Assembly: GCA_905182995.1 (NCBI GenBank)
Contig: CAJJDP010000027.1
Coordinates: forward strand, 3,803 to 67,802
DNA: 64,000 nt
Reading direction: 5' to 3'
Source: Paramecium octaurelia
Lineage: Eukaryota; Ciliophora; Oligohymenophorea; Peniculida; Parameciidae
The notes under the pieces are model-generated. The model worked only from the letters and a program-made list of their open reading frames with translations. It was not told the DNA's origin and made no database searches. This document shows positions 23,401 to 34,691 of this stretch, one piece after another (position 1 is the first letter of the stretch; every line of letters begins with the position of its first letter). Made by a program: the position numbers and the translations under genes.

Positions 23401-26400
23401 GTTCAATATTAGACATAATTACAGAGATATCTCAATTAGTTTTCAACTATTCAAGCAATAGATTCCTATTTCAATTAAAATTTTATTATGGCTGGTATCT
23501 AATATGTGGAAATTATATCTAACTAAGAGAAATTAGTCATAAGAGAACCAGCTCCTTAATTTTTAGATGTTCCTCTTGATCATAGTCCAGGATTAATAAA
23601 TCTGGAATAATCTTCCCCTTTAGAGGATGAATAAATAGCAACAGCCAATACAGAAACCAGAACCAGTTGTTTGATTAATGGAGATAAGTTATATTGCACT
23701 TAATTACTCTACTTAAAATTTTTATATTTGATCAATCTCTATGATAGTAAAAATGAATAGTTTTCATACTATTACGATGATTTTTTGGAATTAAATGGAG
23801 TATACGAGCCAGTGTTTAAGTTCTATCAAAATTAATTAAAATTGTTAAGGAAAGAAGATATTCCAGAATAGGATTTGGAGGAAGAAATGAATTGTGAAAT
23901 TGGGAAATATTTGTCCATCAACCTTATGAAATGGTGGGAAATAGGTAAAAATAAATAATTAAATCTCTTCTAATCTAATGATGATGATTTCATTAAAAGA
24001 TAAATATTGTTATTTTCTAATCTTAAACAAACACTCGAAAATAGAAAAATATTGGTGTCTAAAGTTAGTAGTAAACCACCCAGTACACTAGATTCATATA
24101 ACTGTTTAGTTCAAATTAAATTAATTTAATAAATTTTGCATTTAGATAACTTCTAACCTATTAGTCATTCAATACCTAGATAGATCTAGGGCAAATAGAT
24201 TAGACTTTCAAGCAAGGTCTCATATATAAGACTATTGAAGGAATTACATAACCAATTTAAAATTAAAAAAGACTCTTGGTTTTTCCAATAATGTCTGGAG
24301 GAATTACAAATGTTTTACTTTTTGTCACTTTGTTTTTCTTATTCACCTAAACACATTGAAAATCTTGATTAAGAAGAATCTGAAATTGCCATTTATGCTG
24401 TTAAATAGATTAAAAAATTTCAATCTAAACCCAAATTTTATTGTTAAATACTTAAATGTACTTAGATAAATAATAAATAAGCTGGAAAATTTTTGATAGA
24501 CTCAAACCTATCCAAATATTAGTAATATCAAATATTTTGTCAATTTATGAATTGCACACTTAGATAGCATTCTAGTTTGAAAAGCACCATAGACTTGATA
24601 GAAGAGAACATAACAGAGGACCTTCAACCCTCAATAATAATTCTTGGTTTGCTACATGCTTTCCTCTATTTACAGTAAATAGAGATTGTGGATTTGATAT
24701 ATTGTTTTACATCTAGACTACTTCAATCTTAGGCATACATTTTCCATAGAACACATCCTGGATTTGAGCAAGATCTATAGATCGTCGAAAGTCTTTATAA
24801 GGATTCCAATCAGTATATTCCTTATCCCTAAAAATATTTATATGAATACACAAACGAGTTTAAGTATTTTGACGATTCCAAATTCCATTGTTAATACCTC
24901 TTATTCAATATCTTAATTAATTAGGACTATTTTTTGATCTAAGAAATTTTGTGCGAGTGTATAGAACAATTGAAGCATCAGCCTAATGTAGTTAGATATT
25001 TGGATTTATATTAATGTTTTTTGGAAGTTGTCACTTCAATGACTGGTCAGATGGAACCAAAACAATAATATATGTATAATAGAATATTTAACATATAGAA
25101 TTAAATTAAATGATTATAAAGAGGGAACTTTGATGTACGCTATATTAGCTCATTTCTAATGCAAATATTATATCAATTTAATCGACTATGAGAATGCCTT
25201 AAAGTACTCGCATAAAGTTCTTCAATATATTAATACATTTCTCAAATAGGAAAAGATCATAATCTCTATTGTGAACAACGTCTTAGTATAATTAATTACT
25301 ATTTTTAGCACTAAGAATACCCAATAAATGCAACTTTAAAGCAACTTAAAATACTCGAATATGAATACCTAATCGATGAAAGTACCGACTCAGATTACAT
25401 TCATTTGTTTAATAATGAGCTCATAAATGAAGCTATTTTGAATCATATTCGAATCTTAATCAACTTAGAATAGAAGGTACCGAAGATAAATCTACTATTT
25501 TAATTACAACTAGGATTATAAAACAGAGTTCATATTTCCTATCTTTAAATGATATATGCTGAATACTTTAAATTTCTCTAGGCTGCTGAAGATTTTAAAT
25601 TAATCGAAGAACTTATTGATGATTCCACAAATTAAGTTGAAGATATTAAGTAGAAAATATAAAATGAAGAAAAGAAATAATAAGCCTATTATTCTTTGAA
25701 ATTGAATTTTGTGGCTGATGTGACTGAAATCGATTATAGATTGAAAATTTTGGACTTTTAACTCAGTGTCTTTTAAGCCTCCAAAATGGGACTGAATTAT
25801 AAATTAATAAATAATTGGGCTACATAATGTGCATAAAGAGCTATTGATGGATATTTAAAAATATTACCTATCAAGCAACAAATGGTTCATCCCTATGTCT
25901 CAATTATGTATTTGATCTAATGTGAATCATATTAATTTTTGAACTAGATCTAAAAGGCATAAAATATGATAGATTAAGCAGAAATCAGCCTAAAGAGTTG
26001 GTTTGATGATAATAAACATCCTCTTAAAGGTTTGTTCTTCTTTAACTCGGGGAATCATTGCAAATGGCTATACAAATAATACCTCAGGTGTGTCTAAGAG
26101 ATTATTGGATTAAATTAATTTGATGCTGTTGAAGTTAAAGTTATTGTTTAAGGCTTAATAAATTAAGAGCCTTAAATCCTTAAGACTTTTGATTACTACC
26201 ATTCTGGTATTATAAAAACGATTGCTGGTCACCTAACTAATTATATATATTCACAAATTGGCAAGCATGTCAGATAGAACATTTTCTATAAGTATACAAT
26301 TTCTGATGCTTAAGATGTCTTAGATGACATTATATACATGAGTTCTTTAAAGGAGCTAAATGGTGTCACTTAATATCTTGATGTAAAAATAAAATTATAT

Positions 26401-26485
26401 TTAGGCCTTAGCAATATTTAATCACTTTGAGACTGAACACAAATGTATTGACATCATTAAATGCGCAATTATTGCTGAAAATTGA
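17469..26485 (+). CDS. Giant anoctamin/TMEM16 protein with long helical C-terminal tail
   Basis: A predicted 2963-aa membrane protein. Start ATG 17469 (MNQRQSRFSKIQAFTSKL), stop TGA 26483-26485. Five introns are inferred: 17753-17784 (32 nt), 22045-22067 (23), 25074-25098 (25), 25286-25308 (23) and 26383-26404 (22); the exons sum to exactly 2964 codons. Residues about 690-1130 form an anoctamin core: GEKVGLYFEFTSYF followed by the first TM segments, VHWSSFQTDCWYQQQ, then late TM helices around FGCLFPFSITLFWIWNIL, FQRPWPKG and LGIWDDFYQLINF. Anoctamins are Ca2+-gated chloride channels or lipid scramblases. The usual acidic TM7 calcium-site block reads NILQVQISK here, so Ca2+ control may be altered. 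The remaining 1800 residues are cytosolic, helical and partly TPR-like, without a named domain. Fusion into one gene rests on the 22045 intron, which removes an apparent TGA at 22105. Confidence 0.8.
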
Positions 26486-27426
26486 CTCTTATTAATTAAT
26501 TTCACTTAAGTAATGTTATAAACTATTATTATTTAATTTTATAAGGTGTTAAATTATTATTTTGGTCTCATTATTTATAAATTAAGCATTCTAAATAGCA
26601 ATTTAGTTTATATGAATATAAATTCTAGAATTTAAATACTTTTAAGGTTTCTTTAATAACATCAATTGAATGAAAAATAATTATCTCTAAATTACTTATT
26701 AATAGAAATAGTATAATTATCGGTTACTTCTTACAAAGAAAGAGAATGATAAAAAGTAAATCTAGTAAAGAATTTTATTCATTGCAATCAATTAATATAT
26801 CTATTAAGAAACATGATTGATTTTACATAGTTTGCTGTTTATTTGTAATTTTATTAATGAAATAATTGAAACATTAGAGTATTGAATTATAATTATTTAT
26901 GTTAATAAATTGGCAATATTATTAATCATGCAATATAGATACAATTATTCTATTCCTATCATTCCTTAGTATTCACACAAGTTTAAAATTAATTTGCTTT
27001 GCTTTCTTATTGGAAAGTTAATTACCCTAATTTATATGCAGCATTCACTATAATATAATGATGAAATTTACTTGTATTGTAAATTTTATGTAAAATAGAG
27101 CAATTACAGGGAGGCTTTCTAATAATTATTTTTTCTTCTATTTCATTGCTATCTAATTTAGAGTCCATAAATATAATGTAAATAATTAATATTTTTATTT
27201 ATTTAAACAAATACTTCTCTTTATTTGTAATCTTCTGGATTCCTTAAATTGGCTTCAAACTTAATCTCATTGAAAATGATTAATTTATATGCAAAATAAT
27301 ATTTTTTCTTATACAAAGCTAAAAGCAACAATGTAGCTAAATACAGATCGATAAATTCAAATAATGATTAAAAATTATAGATTGTAAGAAAACATGTAAT
27401 AATAATTATCAATTTGCTGATCTTTT
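26486..27426. other. Convergent intergenic region, no gene seen
   Basis: About 940 bp between the 3' ends of the anoctamin gene and the sensor-like gene. It is very AT-rich. No coding frame, RNA gene or repeat was supportable. Confidence 0.5.
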
Positions 27427-29034
27427 TCATTCAATTTCTTCGATTTGATATTTTATTAGTTGACTAAATTATTTTAAGTTTAATTGTTGATTATAATCAT
27501 TCAATTATTTAAAGGATATATCTAGCTTTATTTTTTCTTATTTCTCAAATTAAAAGTGTTCAAATATGGTACATAGTTCAGACTTTTTGAATTAAGATTT
27601 ATTTAAAACTTGATCCAATTTATGATAGGAGATTTCAAGTTGATTTAATGAATTGTTATGCGATGAAATTTCAGTTCTATCAAGTAGGTCATAAGTTAAT
27701 TTGTAGTCAAATTTTCCATTTAAATATCTGATAATCTTATCTATAACTACATTAGTAGATTTAAACATAAATTTTAAAGGTATTAATGTACCCAATATTA
27801 TAATCATACCAATAATTATAGTGTACAAATTAGTTTATGTATACCAAGATAAGACTATGGCAATTTAATCATCAAGAACCTTGATAATTTCATTCTCATA
27901 AGTTAAGTTTGTTAAGCTTTTATAAATCAAAAAATATACACTAATGAAATTAATGGAGTGTTTGGTTATTGCGATGCTTTAATATACATATTGCATTTAA
28001 GTAAACTGTTGTATTTTTAAATTGGAGTGGCAGAGTTATTGACCGAATATTTTATATCATTCCAATCGGAGATATTGAATCCAGTTTGTTCTTCATCATA
28101 GATATACATCCTGCTCTTAGCAATGCCTTCATTGATATAGCTTTTAGTATACAAAATTATTCCGTCATCATAAACTAGAATAATACTTAAGCTACTAACA
28201 TAGACAAATTATTCTATGTTGCGAAGATTAATTAAGAGGGATCCCACTCCACCTACCATATATTTGGAATCAAACATAACCATTGAAAATGCGGACATTG
28301 GATAATCGTAATTTTCCATCTTGACAATCGGAGCTAGCTTATAAGGTTCAAACTGTTTGCCTTGTTGAAGTTCTAACATATAACTTATGAACCAATCTCT
28401 CTATATTATTTCTAAGGTTTCATTTTTTAATTTAGTTGGATAATATCCAGTCAATAAATTATCTAAAAATGAGACTAGGTATATCTATTGTGAAACTATA
28501 AAAAAATCAAATGTGTATTGATTAATATAAAGAAGATTCAGTAATTTAAAAAATTATACTTCCTCTATTCTGCTTTACTGAAAATACTCTGAATAAGAGT
28601 AACAAGCAAAATACTTTTAAATACTGTCATCAAACTATTGTGACACTTTGCAAGGCATAATTTCTTGATTTATCTTCAAATCGATAGAGCTTGACCAATA
28701 ATTGATTATGCTCAATTTTTCCATTTTTTTGGTGATCATATAAAAAGTAAAGTTTAAAATTGCAATGATTTCTTATGATTGCATGTTTAAGGCTCTATTG
28801 TCGAATAAATTAATACCTATTATTTTGTAGTGGCAATAATTATTCTGATATTTCTTGTACTTAATTTGTAGCAATATTCATTTCTATATTTGAACAGATT
28901 AAAAGTATAACAAATGATAAACAAAAGATAGAAAATGAGTAAATAAGTAAAATAGTACTCATTTTCAGTTTCGAAATCTAGTGATTAAGTGATTTTTGGC
29001 AATTTGATAATTTTTCTTCAGATCTAATTTTCAT
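27427..29034 (-). CDS. Two-TM membrane protein with large extracellular sensor-like domain
   Basis: A 520-aa model starting MKIRSEEKLSNCQKSLNH at 29034, with introns at 28795-28816 (22 nt) and 27917-27939 (23 nt). After about 25 cytosolic residues there is a first TM helix (LLIYSFSIFCLSFVILLI), an outer domain of about 330 residues (SAFSMVMFDSKYMVGGVG, IILVYDDGIILYTKSYI), a second TM helix (IIIGMIIILGTLIPLKFM) and a 120-residue helical cytosolic tail (NKIRYL-like VVIDKIIRYLNGKF, then charged heptads). This is the layout of Cache/HAMP-type receptors but without a kinase or cyclase domain. The ligand-sensing role is inference. Ends at TGA 27427-27429. Confidence 0.7.
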
Positions 29035-30671
29035 TTAATAATATCATTAATAGTAAGATCAAATATTGAATTTATTCATAAAATTATATAGGAACTTAAA
29101 AAATAATCATTGAAGATGTTTGATAAAGAAATTTAATATTTAATTTTCTCAATTGTTGCATAATTGTACTTGGGAAAATAAAGAGAAGAGTTGAAATTCC
29201 TCAATTTTTAATTGATTAAACTCCATATCTGAATTACAGGACAACTTATAATTTATTTTCTGTTTAAGATTCTGAATTAATATAGTTTTTTTATAAATTT
29301 TTAAATAATTCATTTTAATATTAATTTCTTTTTGATTCTAAATTATAAATTATTCAAGGAACTCCCAATTTTTCAAAACCCTTTATTATTATGAAATAAA
29401 TTTAATGGGCTTACAACTTTTGGTTGCTGAAAATTCTAAAATTCAAACACCAATTTAATACTAAATAATTATTTCAATAAAATAAAAGTTGAGCCTATAT
29501 GAATTTTTATATCAAGACAGAATCTATTATTTTAATATAACTTCAAAAAAAAGTACAACTTTGAATTGAAGAACTATTTGATGAGGATATATTAGTTAGA
29601 GTTAATTGCATTTATTCAAAGTACCATCTTATTCTTACTAGCTCAGTAGCTTAATTGAAAATTACCTATTAATTTTTAATTCACTAAAATATTGATTAAT
29701 ATTTGAGTTATCCAATCCGATTATGTAATTCTATTTGTGTGATAAAAATTATAAATAGAGGTTGATTACAAAATAAAGAGAATATTCAAAGTTTATATAA
29801 ATAATCAAATTGGCTTGCATTTATATTCATGAAAAGTATCTGATGTTCCTTTTCTTATAAAATTATTAAATCTATATAAATATCAGAATTAATACATTAT
29901 TGAATTATAAGATATTCAGTATTTAATTGACTTTTATATCATCCCCCTACACTGATTTGAAAAAGGTAACTGTAGCTTTGTTTTGAAATCTTGCCAACTT
30001 GAATAATTAAAGTACCTTATAATCTAACTGAAACTATATCTAATTTCTTATTTCAATTCATTACTTGCCTAGTAGTAATTGTTGAAAGTTATTTATTTTC
30101 TTCATGGAAAATAATAAATTTAGATATTCTTATGAGGAATTAACAAATTCTTTATATAAAAAGTGTAGTCTAATTCCAATTAGCTAACTATTTTCTCAAT
30201 TTTCTGCAAATTATTCTTAAATTACCTATTTAGAGAGACAGAAGGCAAAATTTAACATTTTTTTTAAATATTCCAAATTATTAAATTTAGGAAATATGAA
30301 CTTGACTATTAGATGGATGGTGATATAAGACTTGTATTATTTAGTTTTAAAGCACCAAAATAAATATTTAGGTCATTTTAAATGTTGCGCAACCACCACC
30401 AGAAAATTTCCGATTGGCAGTTGGCTAACTCTTAAATTATACAAGTTATAAAAATACACGCAAGTATGCATTCTTATTTCACTATTTTAATTATGATATA
30501 TGGTGTTTATTCAATTATTTTGGATTATATTTATTCTTATTATTCATAATTAAATATTTTATGTAAATCAATTTTGTGATCAACAAATTTTTATTTTATA
30601 TAATTTATTCACAAAATTAAATCTTATCATATGATTATTAATTTTTATAATAAAAGAACTATTTTATTGAT
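29035..30671. other. Long AT-rich intergenic region
   Basis: A 1.6-kb gap upstream of the sensor-like gene and downstream of the STPGR gene. Apart from the doubtful frame at 30104-30496, nothing coding is supported. Confidence 0.45.
30104..30496 (+). CDS. Doubtful 130-aa ORF
   Basis: A TGA-free frame from ATG 30104 (MENNKFRYSYEELTNSLYKK) to TGA 30494-30496. It has plausible composition near the start but no recognised domain, no introns and no neighbour that suggests a role. With one stop codon in AT-rich DNA a frame this long is not strong evidence of a gene. Confidence 0.25.
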
Positions 30672-31519
30672 TCAATCTTGGTAAATTGACTTTTCAACTC
30701 CTTTTACTAATAATTTGCTTAGTTATGCATAAGTCCCAGGACCCGGACCTATAGATGAACTTCCAAACAGTCCTCTAAATCGTTTTTCACCTCCCCAATA
30801 GGCGCGTTTAGCAGGAGCAGATGTTTGAATCTTTGCAAATGAGTCGCTTACAATAGGCGTGTAAGTACCAACAGGAGGGAGTTGAGGTAGACTCTTATTT
30901 TTCTCAGTGTTATGCTTCTTTCTCCAATCCTCAGGTTTTGTATTATTTACTTTGATTTTTGGTAAGAATGACTTTTATAATTGTTGAATATCTCACATGT
31001 GGATTGTAATTTCCAGGACCAGGAACCATAATGCTGTGAGCCATAGCATCCTCATATGGATCAGGTCTTTACAGTTCTTTGACTTTTCTGGTTTTTAGGA
31101 CTTTGAGTTCTTTTTCTATTTGCTCCTATGTTTTTTCGATATTATAAGTTCCGACAGGAGGATTATTCGCTCTTTTTTATTCCTTTTATAATTATTCAAA
31201 TAAAGTCAATCGATTGGGATATTTCACCTTCTTCTCTGGGATCTTTTGAATAGAGTATGATTAATATTATAAAGGACTTGGATAACTTTTGTACATTTTT
31301 GTATAATCATCTAAATAGCTGCCTCTTTTAGTTTCATGTTTCTTGTGTGCTTATTCTAAAAGCATAATCATAATGAAACTTACTTTTTTCTATCTGTTTT
31401 AGCAAATCTCGATTTCTCATCATTTCAGCTGGGTCGTGGTAAAATCTAGGGATAGCATAACCTTCAATTCCAGAATCTGTTTTATAAACAATGGAATAAA
31501 TTTATTCAGGACTCAACAT
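30672..31519 (-). CDS. STPGR (sperm-tail PG-rich repeat) ciliary protein
   Basis: A 264-aa model with introns at 31356-31383 (28 nt) and 30972-30996 (25 nt), starting MLSPEQIYSIVYKTDSG. It carries repeated P-G-x-Y motifs spread along the chain: NPPVGTYNIE, VPGPGNYNPH, LPPVGTYTPI and IGPGPGTYAQ. These are STPGR/SHIPPO repeats, found in proteins that bind inside or along axonemal microtubules. The length and four repeats fit small members of the family. An axonemal or cortical microtubule role is inferred from the family. It ends KSIYQD at TGA 30672-30674. Confidence 0.85.
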
Positions 31520-32323
31520 TTAATCAAAATTAATATTATTTAATCAAAATACTACTATAAATCCTAAACTCATTAGTTTGTTTTTAAACTATATTTGAAT
31601 AAGAAACAAATGCAATAACTCTCTTATATTCATTTCTGTATATTGATAGGACAATAGTAATATTTGAAAGGATGAAATTATCCTCTATAATTCATTAAGA
31701 GAATAATATTAGAAGAAATTCAAATTAAGAATAGAAAATATGTAGTTTATTGGTAATTAAGCATCATATCTATTCCATTAATGTAATGATAAATTTATAA
31801 AAAGCAAGACAGGAGATTCCTAGAATAACTCTTGAGATTAATATAGAAATGATTTAAAGTGTATGTTTTGCAAGTAAATTCGTATGAAATTTTAACTAAA
31901 AGTACAATTTAATAAATTATGCAGTAACCTTAGATATAAAATCAAAAATTGAATAACACTTAAAATTCCAAAGATAAATCTAATTTGAATTACAAATCAA
32001 ACTCAAAATGTAATTATTAAAAGACTAAATGAACTTGAGATTATATTTTCTACAGTAAAAAAAACACATGCTAATAAGAAAATGACTCTTTATGAACAGT
32101 TCTAAACTTTTTGACAGTAATTAAATCAATATAAAAATAAAGATGTTTATAATAAATTTCAATATGATTAATTTTTATAAATGATCACTTCCTTCTTATA
32201 TATCATTATTCTTTACCCAATCCTTAACTTTGATCACTTCAAGACTAGAATAGTCACAAAATAATTAAATAATAACAACTAATTTAAATAAAGTCAAAGT
32301 TATCTAATTATTTATTTAGCTAA
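31520..32323. other. Intergenic, AT-rich, no gene seen
   Basis: About 800 bp between the divergent STPGR gene and the truncated copy of the next gene. Most of it recurs at 32921-33587. No coding frame is supported. Confidence 0.5.
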
Positions 32324-32919
32324 ATGTCTGATCGATCTAGAACCACAAGTTTTCAAAAATAGCAGATCTTAGCAAACATTCAAAATAAATTTTAGAAGAT
32401 TGACCCCAGTTTCTAAATCAAAAACTTTATTGGGGAAAGCACAAACTTAGTCGGCTAATAAATCAAGAAATGGGAAAAATAGAGCAGAGAAAGAACAATT
32501 AAAGAGTAGTAGGTCATGAAAGCAATCAAATCTTTGCGTCATCCTTTGGTCCTTGAAAGTTATATAGAAAAACCGATCTTTATGGAGTCAACTAAGCCTG
32601 AAACACCATATGAAGTGGAAGCTCCATAATAATTTTCGTAAAGTCCAAAAAATGAACATACAAACGAATATCTCATGATAAAATCAACTAAGAAACCTTT
32701 GAGTCCACTCAAGTATTTTAATGTTAATTAAGGAAGCTCTTTGAGCAATATTCTGAATTAGTTTAAGAGTAATTTCAGAATTCTTCTGAGGAGATGAAAA
32801 AGTTAATTTAATAGTATTCAAATTCAGAAAAGACTATAGTCCCTTTGAAACAGAAGACAAAAAATTGTGAATATTTTACACCTAGATAAATTTCAGTACC
32901 CAAGCGAAATTTATAGAAT
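31657..32919. repeat. First copy of 1263-bp duplication flanking an N
   Basis: This block is repeated at 32921-34183 with only the N at 32920 between. It contains about 670 bp of non-coding DNA and then the first 596 bp of a gene that is cut off at the N. As with the 2056-4906 pair, an unmerged contig overlap is the simplest explanation. Confidence 0.9.
32324..32919 (+). CDS. Truncated duplicate of the 33588 gene (assembly copy)
   Basis: The frame starts MSDRSRTTSFQKQQILANIQ and is the same as the gene at 33588-34390, but it stops at the N without a termination codon. It is almost certainly the same locus represented twice in the assembly and should not be counted as a second gene. Confidence 0.85.
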
Positions 32920-32920
32920 N
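32920..32920. other. Assembly gap marker (single N)
   Basis: Undefined base exactly at the junction of the two 1263-bp copies. Confidence 0.95.
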
Positions 32921-34183
32921 GTAATATTTGAAAGGATGAAATTATCCTCTATAATTCATTAAGAGAATAATATTAGAAGAAATTCAAATTAAGAATAGAA
33001 AATATGTAGTTTATTGGTAATTAAGCATCATATCTATTCCATTAATGTAATGATAAATTTATAAAAAGCAAGACAGGAGATTCCTAGAATAACTCTTGAG
33101 ATTAATATAGAAATGATTTAAAGTGTATGTTTTGCAAGTAAATTCGTATGAAATTTTAACTAAAAGTACAATTTAATAAATTATGCAGTAACCTTAGATA
33201 TAAAATCAAAAATTGAATAACACTTAAAATTCCAAAGATAAATCTAATTTGAATTACAAATCAAACTCAAAATGTAATTATTAAAAGACTAAATGAACTT
33301 GAGATTATATTTTCTACAGTAAAAAAAACACATGCTAATAAGAAAATGACTCTTTATGAACAGTTCTAAACTTTTTGACAGTAATTAAATCAATATAAAA
33401 ATAAAGATGTTTATAATAAATTTCAATATGATTAATTTTTATAAATGATCACTTCCTTCTTATATATCATTATTCTTTACCCAATCCTTAACTTTGATCA
33501 CTTCAAGACTAGAATAGTCACAAAATAATTAAATAATAACAACTAATTTAAATAAAGTCAAAGTTATCTAATTATTTATTTAGCTAAATGTCTGATCGAT
33601 CTAGAACCACAAGTTTTCAAAAATAGCAGATCTTAGCAAACATTCAAAATAAATTTTAGAAGATTGACCCCAGTTTCTAAATCAAAAACTTTATTGGGGA
33701 AAGCACAAACTTAGTCGGCTAATAAATCAAGAAATGGGAAAAATAGAGCAGAGAAAGAACAATTAAAGAGTAGTAGGTCATGAAAGCAATCAAATCTTTG
33801 CGTCATCCTTTGGTCCTTGAAAGTTATATAGAAAAACCGATCTTTATGGAGTCAACTAAGCCTGAAACACCATATGAAGTGGAAGCTCCATAATAATTTT
33901 CGTAAAGTCCAAAAAATGAACATACAAACGAATATCTCATGATAAAATCAACTAAGAAACCTTTGAGTCCACTCAAGTATTTTAATGTTAATTAAGGAAG
34001 CTCTTTGAGCAATATTCTGAATTAGTTTAAGAGTAATTTCAGAATTCTTCTGAGGAGATGAAAAAGTTAATTTAATAGTATTCAAATTCAGAAAAGACTA
34101 TAGTCCCTTTGAAACAGAAGACAAAAAATTGTGAATATTTTACACCTAGATAAATTTCAGTACCCAAGCGAAATTTATAGAAT
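32921..34183. repeat. Second copy of 1263-bp duplication
   Basis: This copy repeats 31657-32919 and continues into the complete gene 33588-34390, so it is the copy to use for annotation. Confidence 0.9.
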
Positions 34184-34390
34184 AGTTCATCTTATAAATA
34201 AATTGGAAGTCCTTTTCATAGGAAAAGAGAATATTTAGTATAAAAAAATAACAATAATTTATAAAAACTGGATGACTTACAAAGTGATTTAGACAATTTT
34301 AGGAAGTATTTAAAAGAAATAAAGAAATCAAACTAATAGTAATTTCATAAGAGATAATTTTTAAAAGGCAAACTCGATTTTTTATTATGA
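33588..34390 (+). CDS. Charged, partly coiled-coil protein, unknown
   Basis: A 260-aa model starting MSDRSRTTSFQKQQILANIQ and ending at TGA 34388-34390. A 20-nt intron at 33977-33996 (GTATTTTAATG to TTAAG) is needed to join LSPLK to KLFEQYSELVQEQFQ. The protein is rich in Ser, Lys and Gln, with helical stretches (LDDLQSDLDNFRKYLKEI) near the C-terminus. No domain recognised. The intron is among the shortest in the window. Confidence 0.7.
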
Positions 34391-34691
34391 TAATTATTAA
34401 TAAGTTGGTATTTATATGAGCAAGATTATCATATTAAAATAATATTAAAATAATTGAATTAATTTGTGAAAATTAAGTTATTACACAATAAAAGGCTAAT
34501 TAGTTTTTTGTTAAAGAGTTTCTATAACTTATTTAAGCGTCTAATTAGCTGAAATCAAATGCTCAGAGTCAGCTCATCAATCATTTATGATTTTTGAGTG
34601 TTACGAGTAGCATACATACTTAATAAAAACTTATTCATATATATATATATATTAAATTAATATATTAATGTAAAAAATTGATAACTTTCAA
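34391..34691. other. Intergenic with short (AT)n run
   Basis: A 300-bp spacer between two plus-strand genes. It contains a short alternating AT tract near 34638-34656 and nothing else recognisable. Confidence 0.5.
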
